Shown: piece after piece, positions 1 through 10,747 of the stretch
Position numbering within the stretch: the first letter of the stretch is position 1
How the letters are laid out: each line of letters opens with the position of its first letter
NCBI GenBank assembly: GCA_016199935.1
Contig: JACQFS010000015.1
Coordinates: forward strand, 39,455-103,454
From: Verrucomicrobiota bacterium
Lineage (GTDB): Bacteria; Verrucomicrobiota; Verrucomicrobiia; Limisphaerales; JACQFS01
DNA: 64,000 nt
Reading direction: 5' to 3'
Made by a program: the position numbers and the translations under genes
The notes under the pieces: model-generated
Seen by the model: the letters and a program-made list of their open reading frames with translations, nothing else
Told to the model about the DNA's origin: nothing
The model's database searches: none

Positions 1-90
1 GGCGGGCAGGTCGTCCACCGTGGCTCGGCGTGCTTGGGCGGGTGAGCTCACGGGCGCGAGTGAAGCACGGCGGGCGCGGGTGGTAAAGGG

Positions 91-190
91 CGGAGCGCGG
101 CGTTTACGCCGCTTCACCGTCCGGAGGGCATGGGCGAAACGATTGGCTGTGAATTTACGAATGACGAAGCGGCGTGAACGCCCCGCGCCG
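91..190. repeat. Imperfect inverted repeat element (GCGGAGCGCGGCGTTTACGCCGCTTCA ... GAAGCGGCGTGAACGCCCCGCGCCG)
   Basis: Arms 91-116 and 166-190 are near reverse complements; each also holds an internal GGCGTTTACGCC-like palindrome. Lies upstream of the ABC transporter start. Confidence 0.6.
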
Positions 191-258
191 CGCCGCGCCG
201 CTTGCGCCGCGCGCGCGCTTCCGCAAAGCTCCCGCCGCAACGAACGCTGTGAACACCG

Positions 259-2157
<1,899 letters not shown>

Positions 2158-2158
2158 G

Positions 2159-2256
2159 AACCACGAATGGACACGAATAAACACGAATGTAGATGCCGGG
2201 CCGCGGTCTCCGAGCGCTTGCTCCGCATTCGTGTCCATTCGTGTCCATTCGTGGTT
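2159..2256. repeat. Inverted repeat of the 'ccacgaatggacacgaat' family
   Basis: Left arm 2159-2188 (aaccacgaatggacacgaataaacacgaat) matches the reverse complement of the right arm 2227-2256 at 28/30 positions; lies between the two ABC genes. Confidence 0.85.
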
Positions 2257-2269
2257 AAAAAATAGTTCC

Positions 2270-4072
2270 ATGCCCTCCAAAGACGACATCCGGCTGGAAG
2301 AAGAACTCGCTCAGAAAAAAATGAGCGCGGGCACCTTCTTTCGCCTCACGGCCTGGCTGCGGCCGTATCGGCGGCGTGTGGTGTGGAATCTGATTTTCAC
2401 CGCGCTCGCCACCGCTTCGTCGCTGCTCGGGCCGAAGTTCATCCAGATCGGCATTGACCGTTTCCTCACCAACTTTTCCACGGCAGAAGTGGCGATGCAC
2501 GGCATTCTCATCGTGAGCGTGGTGTTCCTCCTCAACCTCCTGCTCGGTTGGGGACTCTCCGTCGCGCAGGTGACGAGCGCCATCACCGTCGGGCAGGGCG
2601 CGATGAACGACCTGCGCATGGCGGTCTTCGAGCACATCCAGAAACTTTCGCTCAACTATTTCGACAAGACGCACCAGGGCCGCATCATCGCGCGCGCGGA
2701 TACGGACATTGAATCGCTCGACCGCATCCTGACATGGGGCGCGACGCAGATGCTCGGCAGCGCGCTCACGCTCGTCGGCGTCGTCGCGCTCATGCTGCAA
2801 TATGACTGGCGCCTTTGCCTCGCCGTGAGCGCGGTGCTGCCGCCGCTCGCGATTGCGTCGCGAATTTTTCACACCAAAGGCATGGCCGCCTACCGCAAGG
2901 TGCGCGCGCAGTCGTCGCGGCTCACGGCGGCGATGGCGGAAAACATCGCGGGCGTGCGAGTGGTGCAGGCGTTCACGCGTGAGGAGGAAAACCTCGGGCG
3001 CTTCGAGGAACTGCACGAGACCTATAACAGCCACGTGCTCGCGGCGTCGCGGGTGTTCCACACTTACCTGCCGTTCATCGGGCTGATGTCGGGCGTGGGC
3101 GCGGCGGTGATCCTCGGCTACGGCGGCGCGCTGGTGATGCGCGATGAAATCACCGTCGGCCAGCTCGCGGCGTTCGTGCTCTACTTGGGAATGTTCTTCG
3201 GGCCAATCCAGACGATGGGCGACCTCTACAACTCGCTGCTGTCAACCGCCGCGAGCGCCGAGCGGATTTTCCAACTGCTCGACACCGAGCCGCAGGTCCG
3301 CAACCGCCCTGCGTCACAGCCGCTCCCGCCGATCCGCGGGCACATTGTTTTTGACCACGTGTGGTTCCGCTACGACTCGACGCCCGCCGATGCATGGGTG
3401 CTGGAGGACATCGCGTTTGAGGCGAAGCCGGGCGAGACTGTCGCGCTCGTGGGTGCCACCGGAAGCGGCAAGACGAGCGTCATCAGCCTGCTCACGCGCT
3501 TCTACGAGCCGCAGCGCGGGCGCATCACGATGGACGGCCTCGATTTGCAAACCGTGACCATCGAGTCGCTCCACGAGCAGATCGGCATCGTGACGCAGGA
3601 CAACTTCCTCTTCACCGGCACGGTGATGGAGAATCTAAAATTCGGCCGCCCTGCCGCGACCGACGACGACGTGATGGCCGCCGCGAAAAAGCTCGGCACG
3701 CACGAGGTCATCCTTCGCTTCGCCGATGGCTACGCGACAAAGGTGGGCGAGCGCGGCGCGAACTTCAGCGCGGGCGAGCGGCAGTTGCTCTGTTTCACGC
3801 GCGCGATGGTCGCGCAACCGCGCCTGCTCATCCTCGACGAGGCGACGAGCGCGGTGGACCCGCAGACGGAGGGCTTGATCCAGCACGCGCTGGAGGAGCT
3901 TTTTGCGAAACGCACGAGCTTCGTCATCGCGCACCGCTTGAGCACCGTGCGGCACGCGCACCGCATCCTCGTGCTCGACCACGGGCGCATCATCGAGCAG
4001 GGCACGCACGCGGAGCTGCTTGCGCTCGGCGGGAGATACGCGCGGCTGCACGAGGAGTTTGTGCGGCAGTGA
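2270..4072 (+). CDS. ABC transporter, fused permease/ATP-binding protein (subunit 2)
   Basis: ATG at 2270 in frame with the 652-aa ORF; Walker A GATGSGKTS, Walker B LILDEATSAVD, H-loop IAHRLSTV, degenerate signature FSAGERQ. Confidence 0.92.
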   Translation: MPSKDDIRLEEELAQKKMSAGTFFRLTAWLRPYRRRVVWNLIFTALATASSLLGPKFIQIGIDRFLTNFSTAEVAMHGILIVSVVFLLNLLLGWGLSVAQVTSAITVGQGAMNDLRMAVFEHIQKLSLNYFDKTHQGRIIARADTDIESLDRILTWGATQMLGSALTLVGVVALMLQYDWRLCLAVSAVLPPLAIASRIFHTKGMAAYRKVRAQSSRLTAAMAENIAGVRVVQAFTREEENLGRFEELHETYNSHVLAASRVFHTYLPFIGLMSGVGAAVILGYGGALVMRDEITVGQLAAFVLYLGMFFGPIQTMGDLYNSLLSTAASAERIFQLLDTEPQVRNRPASQPLPPIRGHIVFDHVWFRYDSTPADAWVLEDIAFEAKPGETVALVGATGSGKTSVISLLTRFYEPQRGRITMDGLDLQTVTIESLHEQIGIVTQDNFLFTGTVMENLKFGRPAATDDDVMAAAKKLGTHEVILRFADGYATKVGERGANFSAGERQLLCFTRAMVAQPRLLILDEATSAVDPQTEGLIQHALEELFAKRTSFVIAHRLSTVRHAHRILVLDHGRIIEQGTHAELLALGGRYARLHEEFVRQ

Positions 4073-4083
4073 AGACACGGATT

Positions 4084-4773
4084 TCACGGATGGGCACGGA
4101 ACGGGACATGGCCAATCCGGACCGTCAGCCGACGAGGCTCGGGATGGCCGGCAACTGTTCGACCCGCATCTGAAACGGAATTCAGCCGTTGAGCCCGCGA
4201 AGCACGCCAAAGACGCGAATGGGAATCGGGCCGGGTGTCGTGATTCGAATCAATCCCGCGGGGGGGGCGGCGTGGTGACTTTGCCTTCGCGTGGGTTCGC
4301 GTGTTTCGCGGGCGCCACTCCGGACTTCGGATTTGCCCCTCAGTCCTGCGTGTGCGGATGCGTTTCCCCGGCGTGCGATTCGTGCGCGGGATCATGCGCG
4401 GGATCATGATTCGGATCCCGGCGGTGAGTTTCACCTTCGCGGTCTCCAAAGATTTTTTCGCGGGCGCGTGGCCGCGACGCGACGCGACGATCAGCCATTT
4501 TGCTCCCTCGATGGCGTCCTTGGGCACGCCGCGGCCGAGGCAATACATGAGGCCGAGACTCGTCATCGCTTTCGCGTGGCCCTGATCGGCGGCGCGCTGA
4601 AACCAGTAGGCGGCTTCCCAATCGTTTTTGTCCACGCCCTGCCCGTCGAGATAGGCGGTGCCGAGGAGGTATTGCTCGCGCACGTCGCCGCCGAGCGCCT
4701 TCTCGCGCGTGTCGCGCAGGGAGAAGGCGTTCAGCTCGTTGACGATTTTGAACACGGCGCCGAAAAGACTCAT
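4084..4773 (-). CDS. Sel1-repeat (SLR/TPR-like) protein with atypical C-terminal extension
   Basis: Sel1-like repeats (GDVREQYLLGTAYLDGQGVDKNDWEAAYWFQRAADQGHAKAMTSLGLMYCLGRGVPKDAIEGAKW); internal Met at 4773 is the likely start. Confidence 0.65.
   Translation of the reverse strand: MSLFGAVFKIVNELNAFSLRDTREKALGGDVREQYLLGTAYLDGQGVDKNDWEAAYWFQRAADQGHAKAMTSLGLMYCLGRGVPKDAIEGAKWLIVASRRGHAPAKKSLETAKVKLTAGIRIMIPRMIPRTNRTPGKRIRTRRTEGQIRSPEWRPRNTRTHAKAKSPRRPPRGIDSNHDTRPDSHSRLWRASRAQRLNSVSDAGRTVAGHPEPRRLTVRIGHVPFRAHP
4194..4312. repeat. Inverted repeat (cccgcgaagcacgccaaagacgcgaa ... ttcgcgtgggttcgcgtgtttcgcggg)
   Basis: Arms 4194-4219 and 4286-4312 are imperfect reverse complements. Confidence 0.65.
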
Positions 4774-4870
4774 GGCCGCGGAGCATACGCACGTCGCGCG
4801 GCGACCGCAATTCCGCAGAAGCGAAGATTGCAACGGCCGGGTGAGTTCCTATCCTCCCGCGACTCGTCCG

Positions 4871-5950
4871 ATGAAAGTCCTCTTTGAATCGCGCCGCGCC
4901 GAGACGCCCACGCTCTCGGTCATCATCCCTTACAAGAACGCGTCGCCGACGATTCTCGTGGCGCTGGAGAGCCTGGCGATTCAGGAGGCGGAGTTTGCGT
5001 TTGAGGTGATCTTCGCCGATGGCTGTTCGGATGACGATTCGGTGGAACTCATCAAGAAGCACCGGCTCGTGCAGAAGCCGGGCGTGTCGGTGAGCGTGGT
5101 GACGTTTCCGCCGGAGAAAAGCGGGCAGATGCCGGCGACCAACGCCTCGGTGAAGATCGCCCGCGCCGAACTGCTCCTGCTGATGCAAGCCGACGTGAAG
5201 GTCACCGACCCGCGCGCGCTGGCGAAGCTGGTGAAGTGTTTCGAGAACCCGAAGGTGATCGGCACGCTCTTCACGATGCTCGGCGCGGGGGAGGATTTCG
5301 CGAAATACAATTTCTGGGGTCAGGTGTTCAACGCGCGTTACGAGGGCCACCGCGTCGAGAATCATTTCGACACGAAGTTCAACGCGCTGCGGAAGTTGGT
5401 CTTCGAAAAGATCGGCGGCTACGACGAGGTGAACCAGGCGCTGGCCGGCGGCGACACGGACCTCTACCAGCGGCTGAAGCCGGAGGGTGAGTTCGCGCCG
5501 ACCGACATCGAGGGCTGGCATCTGCACGGGCTGGGGCAGGAGTTCACGTTCGGTGGCTGCATCAAAAAGTATTGCCGCAACGCCGAGGCCGCGGGCGTGG
5601 CCGTGCATTTCAATTTGAAGCAGCCGAGCGTCGGCCTGCTCATCGGCATCGGCCTCCAATTTTTCCTGTGCGTGATGTGCCTGCTCACGCTCGTGCCGTG
5701 GACGTGGCCGTGGACGCCGCTCGTCGTCTTCCTGCTCGGCGTGTATTGGCAGAAGGACTCCTACGTCCACTGCCGCGGCTGGCGGAAAATCTACCTGCCG
5801 TTCTTCGGCGTGATCGGGCTGTATGTGTTCACGTGGTATTTCCTCTCGGGCCTGATTCTGAAAAAAACGCGCTTCCAGTTCAGCAACCGCATGGGCCGCG
5901 CGGCGGCGGGCGGCGGTTCGGAGTTGACCCGCCCCGGCCTGAAAAACTAG
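4871..5950 (+). CDS. Glycosyltransferase family 2 with C-terminal membrane segments
   Basis: LSVIIPYKNASPTILVALESLAIQ N-terminus typical of GT2; hydrophobic C-terminal segments; ATG at 4871 in frame. Confidence 0.88.
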   Translation: MKVLFESRRAETPTLSVIIPYKNASPTILVALESLAIQEAEFAFEVIFADGCSDDDSVELIKKHRLVQKPGVSVSVVTFPPEKSGQMPATNASVKIARAELLLLMQADVKVTDPRALAKLVKCFENPKVIGTLFTMLGAGEDFAKYNFWGQVFNARYEGHRVENHFDTKFNALRKLVFEKIGGYDEVNQALAGGDTDLYQRLKPEGEFAPTDIEGWHLHGLGQEFTFGGCIKKYCRNAEAAGVAVHFNLKQPSVGLLIGIGLQFFLCVMCLLTLVPWTWPWTPLVVFLLGVYWQKDSYVHCRGWRKIYLPFFGVIGLYVFTWYFLSGLILKKTRFQFSNRMGRAAAGGGSELTRPGLKN

Positions 5951-6002
5951 CGTCGCGCGTGTTTTTCCGGCCCGCACTCATGCCGACAACCCGCTGACCG
6001 CC

Positions 6003-6929
6003 TTGAAGACCCTCGCTGAATCGCTCCGGGGAAATTTCGTCGTGGCCAACCTCGGCTGCATCGGCGACTGGGACTACGGGCTGCCCGCGGAGTTGAAGGC
6101 GGCGCTCACGCTCATCGAGATTGACGCGGGCGGCGGCGCGTGGACGGGCGGCGGTTATTTCAAAAAGATCGGCGTCAACCAGGTCATCGGCGGCACCGCG
6201 GGCCCGGCGAAGTTTCGCAAAAACACTTTCGTCGGGAGCTGCTCGTTGCTGAAGCCCAAGTTCGAACTCGTGAAAGCCTTCGGCATCGAGCGCTACCACA
6301 CGATGGAGCAGGAGCTGGATGTCGAATGCACGACGATGCCCGAGGTGCTCAAGCAAAACGGCCTTGCGCACGTGGACTTCCTCAAGACCGATCTCGAAGG
6401 CGTGGACTTCGCGGTCGTGAAAAGTTGCGAGCCGCTGCTCGATCAACTGCTCGCGGTCCAGTGCGAGCTGCGCTTCGAGCCGTTCTATCAGGGCGAGCCG
6501 CCGTATCACGAAGTCGCGGCGTATCTGCACGCGCACGGCTTCGAATTGGTCGGCATGTTTACCGAGTATTGGAAATACGACACGGCCCACCGCTTCTCGC
6601 AGAGCCACGGCAAGCCGATCTACGCCGACTGCCTCTTCTTCCGGCGACCCGAGGTCATCGCTCAATGGCCGGCCGAGGCGCGCGCCCTCGCGCTGGCGAA
6701 GCAGATCGTCATCGCCGCGATGGTCGGCCAGAAAAATCACGCCGAGCAACTGCTCGAAACCCAGCGCGCGCAGCTTCCGCCCGAATGGCTCGCGCCGCTC
6801 GGTGCGCTGGTTCGGCCGCGCTTTCCGACGCCGAAGGAAATGATCGCCGGCTTCCGGAAATTTTTCTGGCCGCTCGAACTCAAGCTCCGCTACCTCGTCG
6901 GCTCCAGCCGCCACGTCGCCACCAAATAG
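6003..6929 (+). CDS. FkbM-type methyltransferase
   Basis: Class I MTase-like NLGCIGDW, IEIDAG and HVDFLKTDLEGVDFAVVKS motifs typical of FkbM; TTG start likely. Confidence 0.75.
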   Translation: MKTLAESLRGNFVVANLGCIGDWDYGLPAELKAALTLIEIDAGGGAWTGGGYFKKIGVNQVIGGTAGPAKFRKNTFVGSCSLLKPKFELVKAFGIERYHTMEQELDVECTTMPEVLKQNGLAHVDFLKTDLEGVDFAVVKSCEPLLDQLLAVQCELRFEPFYQGEPPYHEVAAYLHAHGFELVGMFTEYWKYDTAHRFSQSHGKPIYADCLFFRRPEVIAQWPAEARALALAKQIVIAAMVGQKNHAEQLLETQRAQLPPEWLAPLGALVRPRFPTPKEMIAGFRKFFWPLELKLRYLVGSSRHVATK

Positions 6930-6934
6930 CCGCC

Positions 6935-7678
6935 ATGTTTCTCAAGGACATCGTCTATCGCTACTACGCCTCGAGCTGCGACGCCTCGTATCACTGGGCC
7001 GGCGAGACCATCGCGGCGTTGCAACCGCGCCGCCTCCTCGACGTGGGCTGCGGCGACGGCTCGCGGTTGTTTCATTACCTCAAGCACAAGCCGGAGAAGT
7101 TCTGCGGCGTCGAGGGCAACCCGCCGCTCGCCGACGGCGCGCGCGCGCGCGGCCTCGAGGTCACGTCGTTCGACCTCAACGGCCGCTGGCCCTACCCGGA
7201 CAATTCCTTCGACGCCGTCCATTCGAGCCAGGTCATCGAGCACGTGCACAACACGCGGCTGTTTCTTTGCGAGGCGTTCCGTGTGCTCGCGCCCGGCGGC
7301 ACGGCGGTGTTCACGTCGGAAAATCTCACGAGCCTCCTCAACCTCGGCGCGATGGTGATGGGCTACACGCCGTTCTCGTCGCAGAACGTTTGCGGCTGGT
7401 ATGTCGGCAACCCGCTCGGCCTGCATCACGGCGAGGGATTTCCGGTGGATGTTTCCGGCGTTCCGATCGAGCACCCGGCGTTCTCCGGCATCTCCGGCCA
7501 CAACCGCATCCTTTCTGTGGCACAGGCGCGCGATCTGTTCGCGAAGGCGGGCTTCGGCGGAATCGACGTGCGCTCCCTCGGCCTCATGCCGCTGCCGCGC
7601 TGGCTCGGCAAGCCGCTCGAAGGCCTCATGCCGCGGCGCGGACACTGGCTGCTCATGCGCGCGACGAAGCCGAAATAA
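6935..7678 (+). CDS. Class I SAM-dependent methyltransferase
   Basis: LLDVGCGDGSRLFHYL motif I, FDAVHSSQVIEHV; ATG at 6935 in frame. Confidence 0.88.
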   Translation: MFLKDIVYRYYASSCDASYHWAGETIAALQPRRLLDVGCGDGSRLFHYLKHKPEKFCGVEGNPPLADGARARGLEVTSFDLNGRWPYPDNSFDAVHSSQVIEHVHNTRLFLCEAFRVLAPGGTAVFTSENLTSLLNLGAMVMGYTPFSSQNVCGWYVGNPLGLHHGEGFPVDVSGVPIEHPAFSGISGHNRILSVAQARDLFAKAGFGGIDVRSLGLMPLPRWLGKPLEGLMPRRGHWLLMRATKPK

Positions 7679-7713
7679 TTGACGCCCACCTGACCCAACC
7701 CTAGCCTCACAAA

Positions 7714-8475
7714 ATGGCAGTTGATCCAAAATACTACGAGCAGCAGCACTCGCGCGACGCGGGCTACGGCAAGTCCGTCTTCAACCTCGGGCGCCTGACT
7801 TCCTCCGCCGGCTTTCGCGCGTGGATGCAACGCCAGTCGGGCCGGCCGATCCGGATGCTCGACGTCGGCTGCGGCAAGGGGCAGTTCCTCCTCGACCTCA
7901 CGCGGCATTTCCGCAACTCGGGCCAGACCGTCGAACGCGTCGTCGGCCTCGACCTCGTGAAGACGGAGCAGAATGTCTTCGCCGAAATTTCCCCGAAGCT
8001 GGAGTTCATCCAGCAGAGCGTCGAGGGCACCAAGCTGCCGTTCGCCGACAACAGCTTCGACTTCGTGTCGTGCAACCACGTCGTCGAGCACATTTTTCAG
8101 ACCGAGGCGCTCGTGCGCGAATTCCACCGCGTGATGGACAAGCGCGGCCTCTGCGTCGTGAGCGTGCCGAACATCGCCGCGTGGATGAACCGCATCGCGT
8201 TCCTCTTCGGCGGCCAACCGCTCGGCAGCGAGGTCGGCGTCGAGACCACGGCTTACGGTTTCTGGCCGGGCTTCATGAAGGAAAAACTCGCGCGCTTCGT
8301 GCCGTCGGGGCACATCCGCGATTTCACGCCGGGCTCGTTGCGCGACCTGACCTCCGCGTGCGGCTTCCGTCCGCTCGGCTTCTGGGCGCAGAACGGCGGC
8401 TTCCTCTGCGGCCTCAACCCGCGCCTGGACCGCAACCTCGGCATCGTCCTCGAGTCAACCCAGCGCCCCGCGTGA
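7714..8475 (+). CDS. Class I SAM-dependent methyltransferase
   Basis: MLDVGCGKGQFLLDL motif I, FDFVSCNHVVEHIF. Confidence 0.88.
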   Translation: MAVDPKYYEQQHSRDAGYGKSVFNLGRLTSSAGFRAWMQRQSGRPIRMLDVGCGKGQFLLDLTRHFRNSGQTVERVVGLDLVKTEQNVFAEISPKLEFIQQSVEGTKLPFADNSFDFVSCNHVVEHIFQTEALVREFHRVMDKRGLCVVSVPNIAAWMNRIAFLFGGQPLGSEVGVETTAYGFWPGFMKEKLARFVPSGHIRDFTPGSLRDLTSACGFRPLGFWAQNGGFLCGLNPRLDRNLGIVLESTQRPA

Positions 8476-8494
8476 GCCGCCGCGCCGCGAGCGG

Positions 8495-9619
8495 ATGAAA
8501 AAACTGCTCTTCATCTGGAACGGCACCGTGGCGGGCACCGGCAAGACCGTGCTCGGCGAGATCGGCGGCGGCGACCAGGTCATCATCAAGTGCGTCAACC
8601 TCGGCGGCCTCAAGCCGGATCTGCTCCTGCCCAAATCCGCCGCGGGCCTCGTGCCCGGCGCGGGCCGGCTTTATTTCTCCGCCGCAAATTTCAACGCGGG
8701 CCTCGCGGGACTCATCCTGCTCCTGTGCTGGCGGACCTTGCAGGGCATCGGGCACGCGCTGCGGCTGCGCGGCGCGGGCTATGGTTTCATCATCGCGACC
8801 TCGCCATTTTTTTTCGACCTGCTGCCGCTGCTGTTCGCGAAGGCGAAGCGCAAGGGCGCGATCATCTATCACGTGCCGCCGCCGCGGAAGGCGGTGAACC
8901 TCGCCACGCGCATCCGCTTCACGCTCGCGCGGCTGGAGACGATTTTTTCGCTCCAGCTCGTCCGCTGGTCGTGCGACTTCCTCATCGTCGGCAACGACCA
9001 CACCGGCCAACAGCTCGAAATCATCGCGCCGGGCAAGCCGTGGGCAATCCTCCACGCCGGCTTCGACACCAAAAAGGTGGACCGCTTTCCCGACCAGCCG
9101 AAGAAAATGAAGCAGGCCTGTTTCCTCGGCCGGATGACCTCGCAAAAGGGCATCTTCGATCTGCTCGACGTGATGGAGCGCGTCGCGAAAGCGGACCCGG
9201 AGTTCCGGCTGCTGATGATGGGCAACGGCCCCGAGCGCGCGGCGTTCGTCGCCGAACTGGAGAAGCGGCGCCTCGCGAACGTGATCGTGAAGGGTTTCGT
9301 GAGCGACGAGGAGAAATACGCGATCCTCAAGGAGTCGGCGTTTTTCTTTTTCCCGAGCCTCGAGGAAGGCTGGGGCATCGCGCTCGCGGAGGCGCTCTAC
9401 TGCGGTTGCAAATGCGTGACCTACGAGCTGCCGCATTACCGCAGCATCTTCGGCGAGTTCCCGGCCTACGTTCCGCTCGGTGATCGCGTCGCGTTCGCCG
9501 ACGCCGTGATCGCGAACCTCAACTCCCCCGCCGATCCCGCGCAGAAAAATTTCATCGCGCAATACGACGACGTTCAGGTGGTGCGGCAGTTCGCGGAGAA
9601 TCTCGAACAGTTGAAGTAA
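8495..9619 (+). CDS. Glycosyltransferase family 4/1-type
   Basis: FLGRMTSQKGIFDLLDVM...LLMMGNGPERAAF...FFPSLEEGWGIALAEALYCGC (E-x7-E type motif). Confidence 0.88.
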   Translation: MKKLLFIWNGTVAGTGKTVLGEIGGGDQVIIKCVNLGGLKPDLLLPKSAAGLVPGAGRLYFSAANFNAGLAGLILLLCWRTLQGIGHALRLRGAGYGFIIATSPFFFDLLPLLFAKAKRKGAIIYHVPPPRKAVNLATRIRFTLARLETIFSLQLVRWSCDFLIVGNDHTGQQLEIIAPGKPWAILHAGFDTKKVDRFPDQPKKMKQACFLGRMTSQKGIFDLLDVMERVAKADPEFRLLMMGNGPERAAFVAELEKRRLANVIVKGFVSDEEKYAILKESAFFFFPSLEEGWGIALAEALYCGCKCVTYELPHYRSIFGEFPAYVPLGDRVAFADAVIANLNSPADPAQKNFIAQYDDVQVVRQFAENLEQLK

Positions 9620-9634
9620 CACGAGTCCCCGCGG

Positions 9635-10645
9635 CTATTCCTTCAGCGTCTGCTTTGGCTGGAGCTTCGACACCATTTGCTTGTCACCCGAGTGCCGCTT
9701 GAAGGTCCACCAACCCCACACGGTGCCGAGCGCCGAGACGAAACACGCCGGCGTGTGCCACAGCCACCGGCGGTCGCCCGTGCGCGCGAGGCCGGTGACG
9801 GTGTGATACAGCGGCCCGATGACCGTCACCGCGTAGAGGCACGCGAGCCATGCCGGCACGCGCGGTTTTTCCCGGCTCCAGTTCGCGCCGGTTTTTTTCT
9901 GCACGTTGAAATAATGCGCGATGGCGCGGCGGCGCTTGTGCAGGAACCCGGGCAGCAAATCCTGCACGTAGTAGTGGTGCACGCCGCGCCCGCGCAGGCG
10001 CAGCCACTCGCGTTTGCCCGCGCGCATCAGGTGCATCGCCACGTGGGTGTCCTGGAATTGCTCGCGCGCCTTCGCCGCTTCGAGGTCGGCGCGGCGGAAG
10101 AGAAATCCATTCGCGCCGAGCGGATACGCGAACGTCCCCTCCGGCAGCGTCCACCGTTCCACTTCGCCGTCGGTCGCGACGAGTCGTGGGCGCACCGTCA
10201 TCAGCCACGCGATCGGGTCGCTGATGTGGAGCGTCGCGGTGATGTAGGCGCAGAACGAACTCATCTTCGGCGAAGCCAGATAGTAGCTCTCCACGCCGAG
10301 CGCCTGCGGGTTTTTCTCCAGCCCAGCGACGGCGAGGCGAAAAAAATCCGCGTGCGTGAACTCGTTGTCCGCGTCGGCGAAGAGGACGTAGTCGCCCGTC
10401 GCGCGCGCGAGGGCGATGCGCTTGGCTTCCTCCATGTCGCTGCCGTTGTCATCCATCACCGTCGCGCCGAACTTTGCCGCCAGCTCGCGCGTGCCGTCGG
10501 TCGAGCGCGCGTCGGAAATGAGCAGCTCAATCCGGTCGCGCGGGTAGTCCTGCCGCGCGACGGATTGCAGCAGGTTTTCCAGCAGCGCCCGCGCGTTGCG
10601 CGTGGGCGTGATGACGGAAATTTTTGGCAACAGTTCGCTGCTCAT
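9635..10645 (-). CDS. Glycosyltransferase family 2
   Basis: MSSELLPKISVITPTRNARALLENLLQSV...DYVLFADADNEF; internal ATG at 10645 chosen because the upstream extension lacks similarity to GT2. Confidence 0.87.
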   Translation of the reverse strand: MSSELLPKISVITPTRNARALLENLLQSVARQDYPRDRIELLISDARSTDGTRELAAKFGATVMDDNGSDMEEAKRIALARATGDYVLFADADNEFTHADFFRLAVAGLEKNPQALGVESYYLASPKMSSFCAYITATLHISDPIAWLMTVRPRLVATDGEVERWTLPEGTFAYPLGANGFLFRRADLEAAKAREQFQDTHVAMHLMRAGKREWLRLRGRGVHHYYVQDLLPGFLHKRRRAIAHYFNVQKKTGANWSREKPRVPAWLACLYAVTVIGPLYHTVTGLARTGDRRWLWHTPACFVSALGTVWGWWTFKRHSGDKQMVSKLQPKQTLKE

Positions 10646-10747
10646 CGGTTGCGAGGGCGCGAGGGTGCCGCGCCGCGTCCGGAGCGTCAACGCGGATGAG
10701 GCCGCGAATCTTGCGGCCCGCGTGGCTTCTGCCGCATACTCGACCCG

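Noticed and set aside
4340-5977. 545-aa minus-strand ORF overlapping the GT2 gene
   Set aside because: Shadow ORF; no recognisable domain, and the plus strand encodes GT2.
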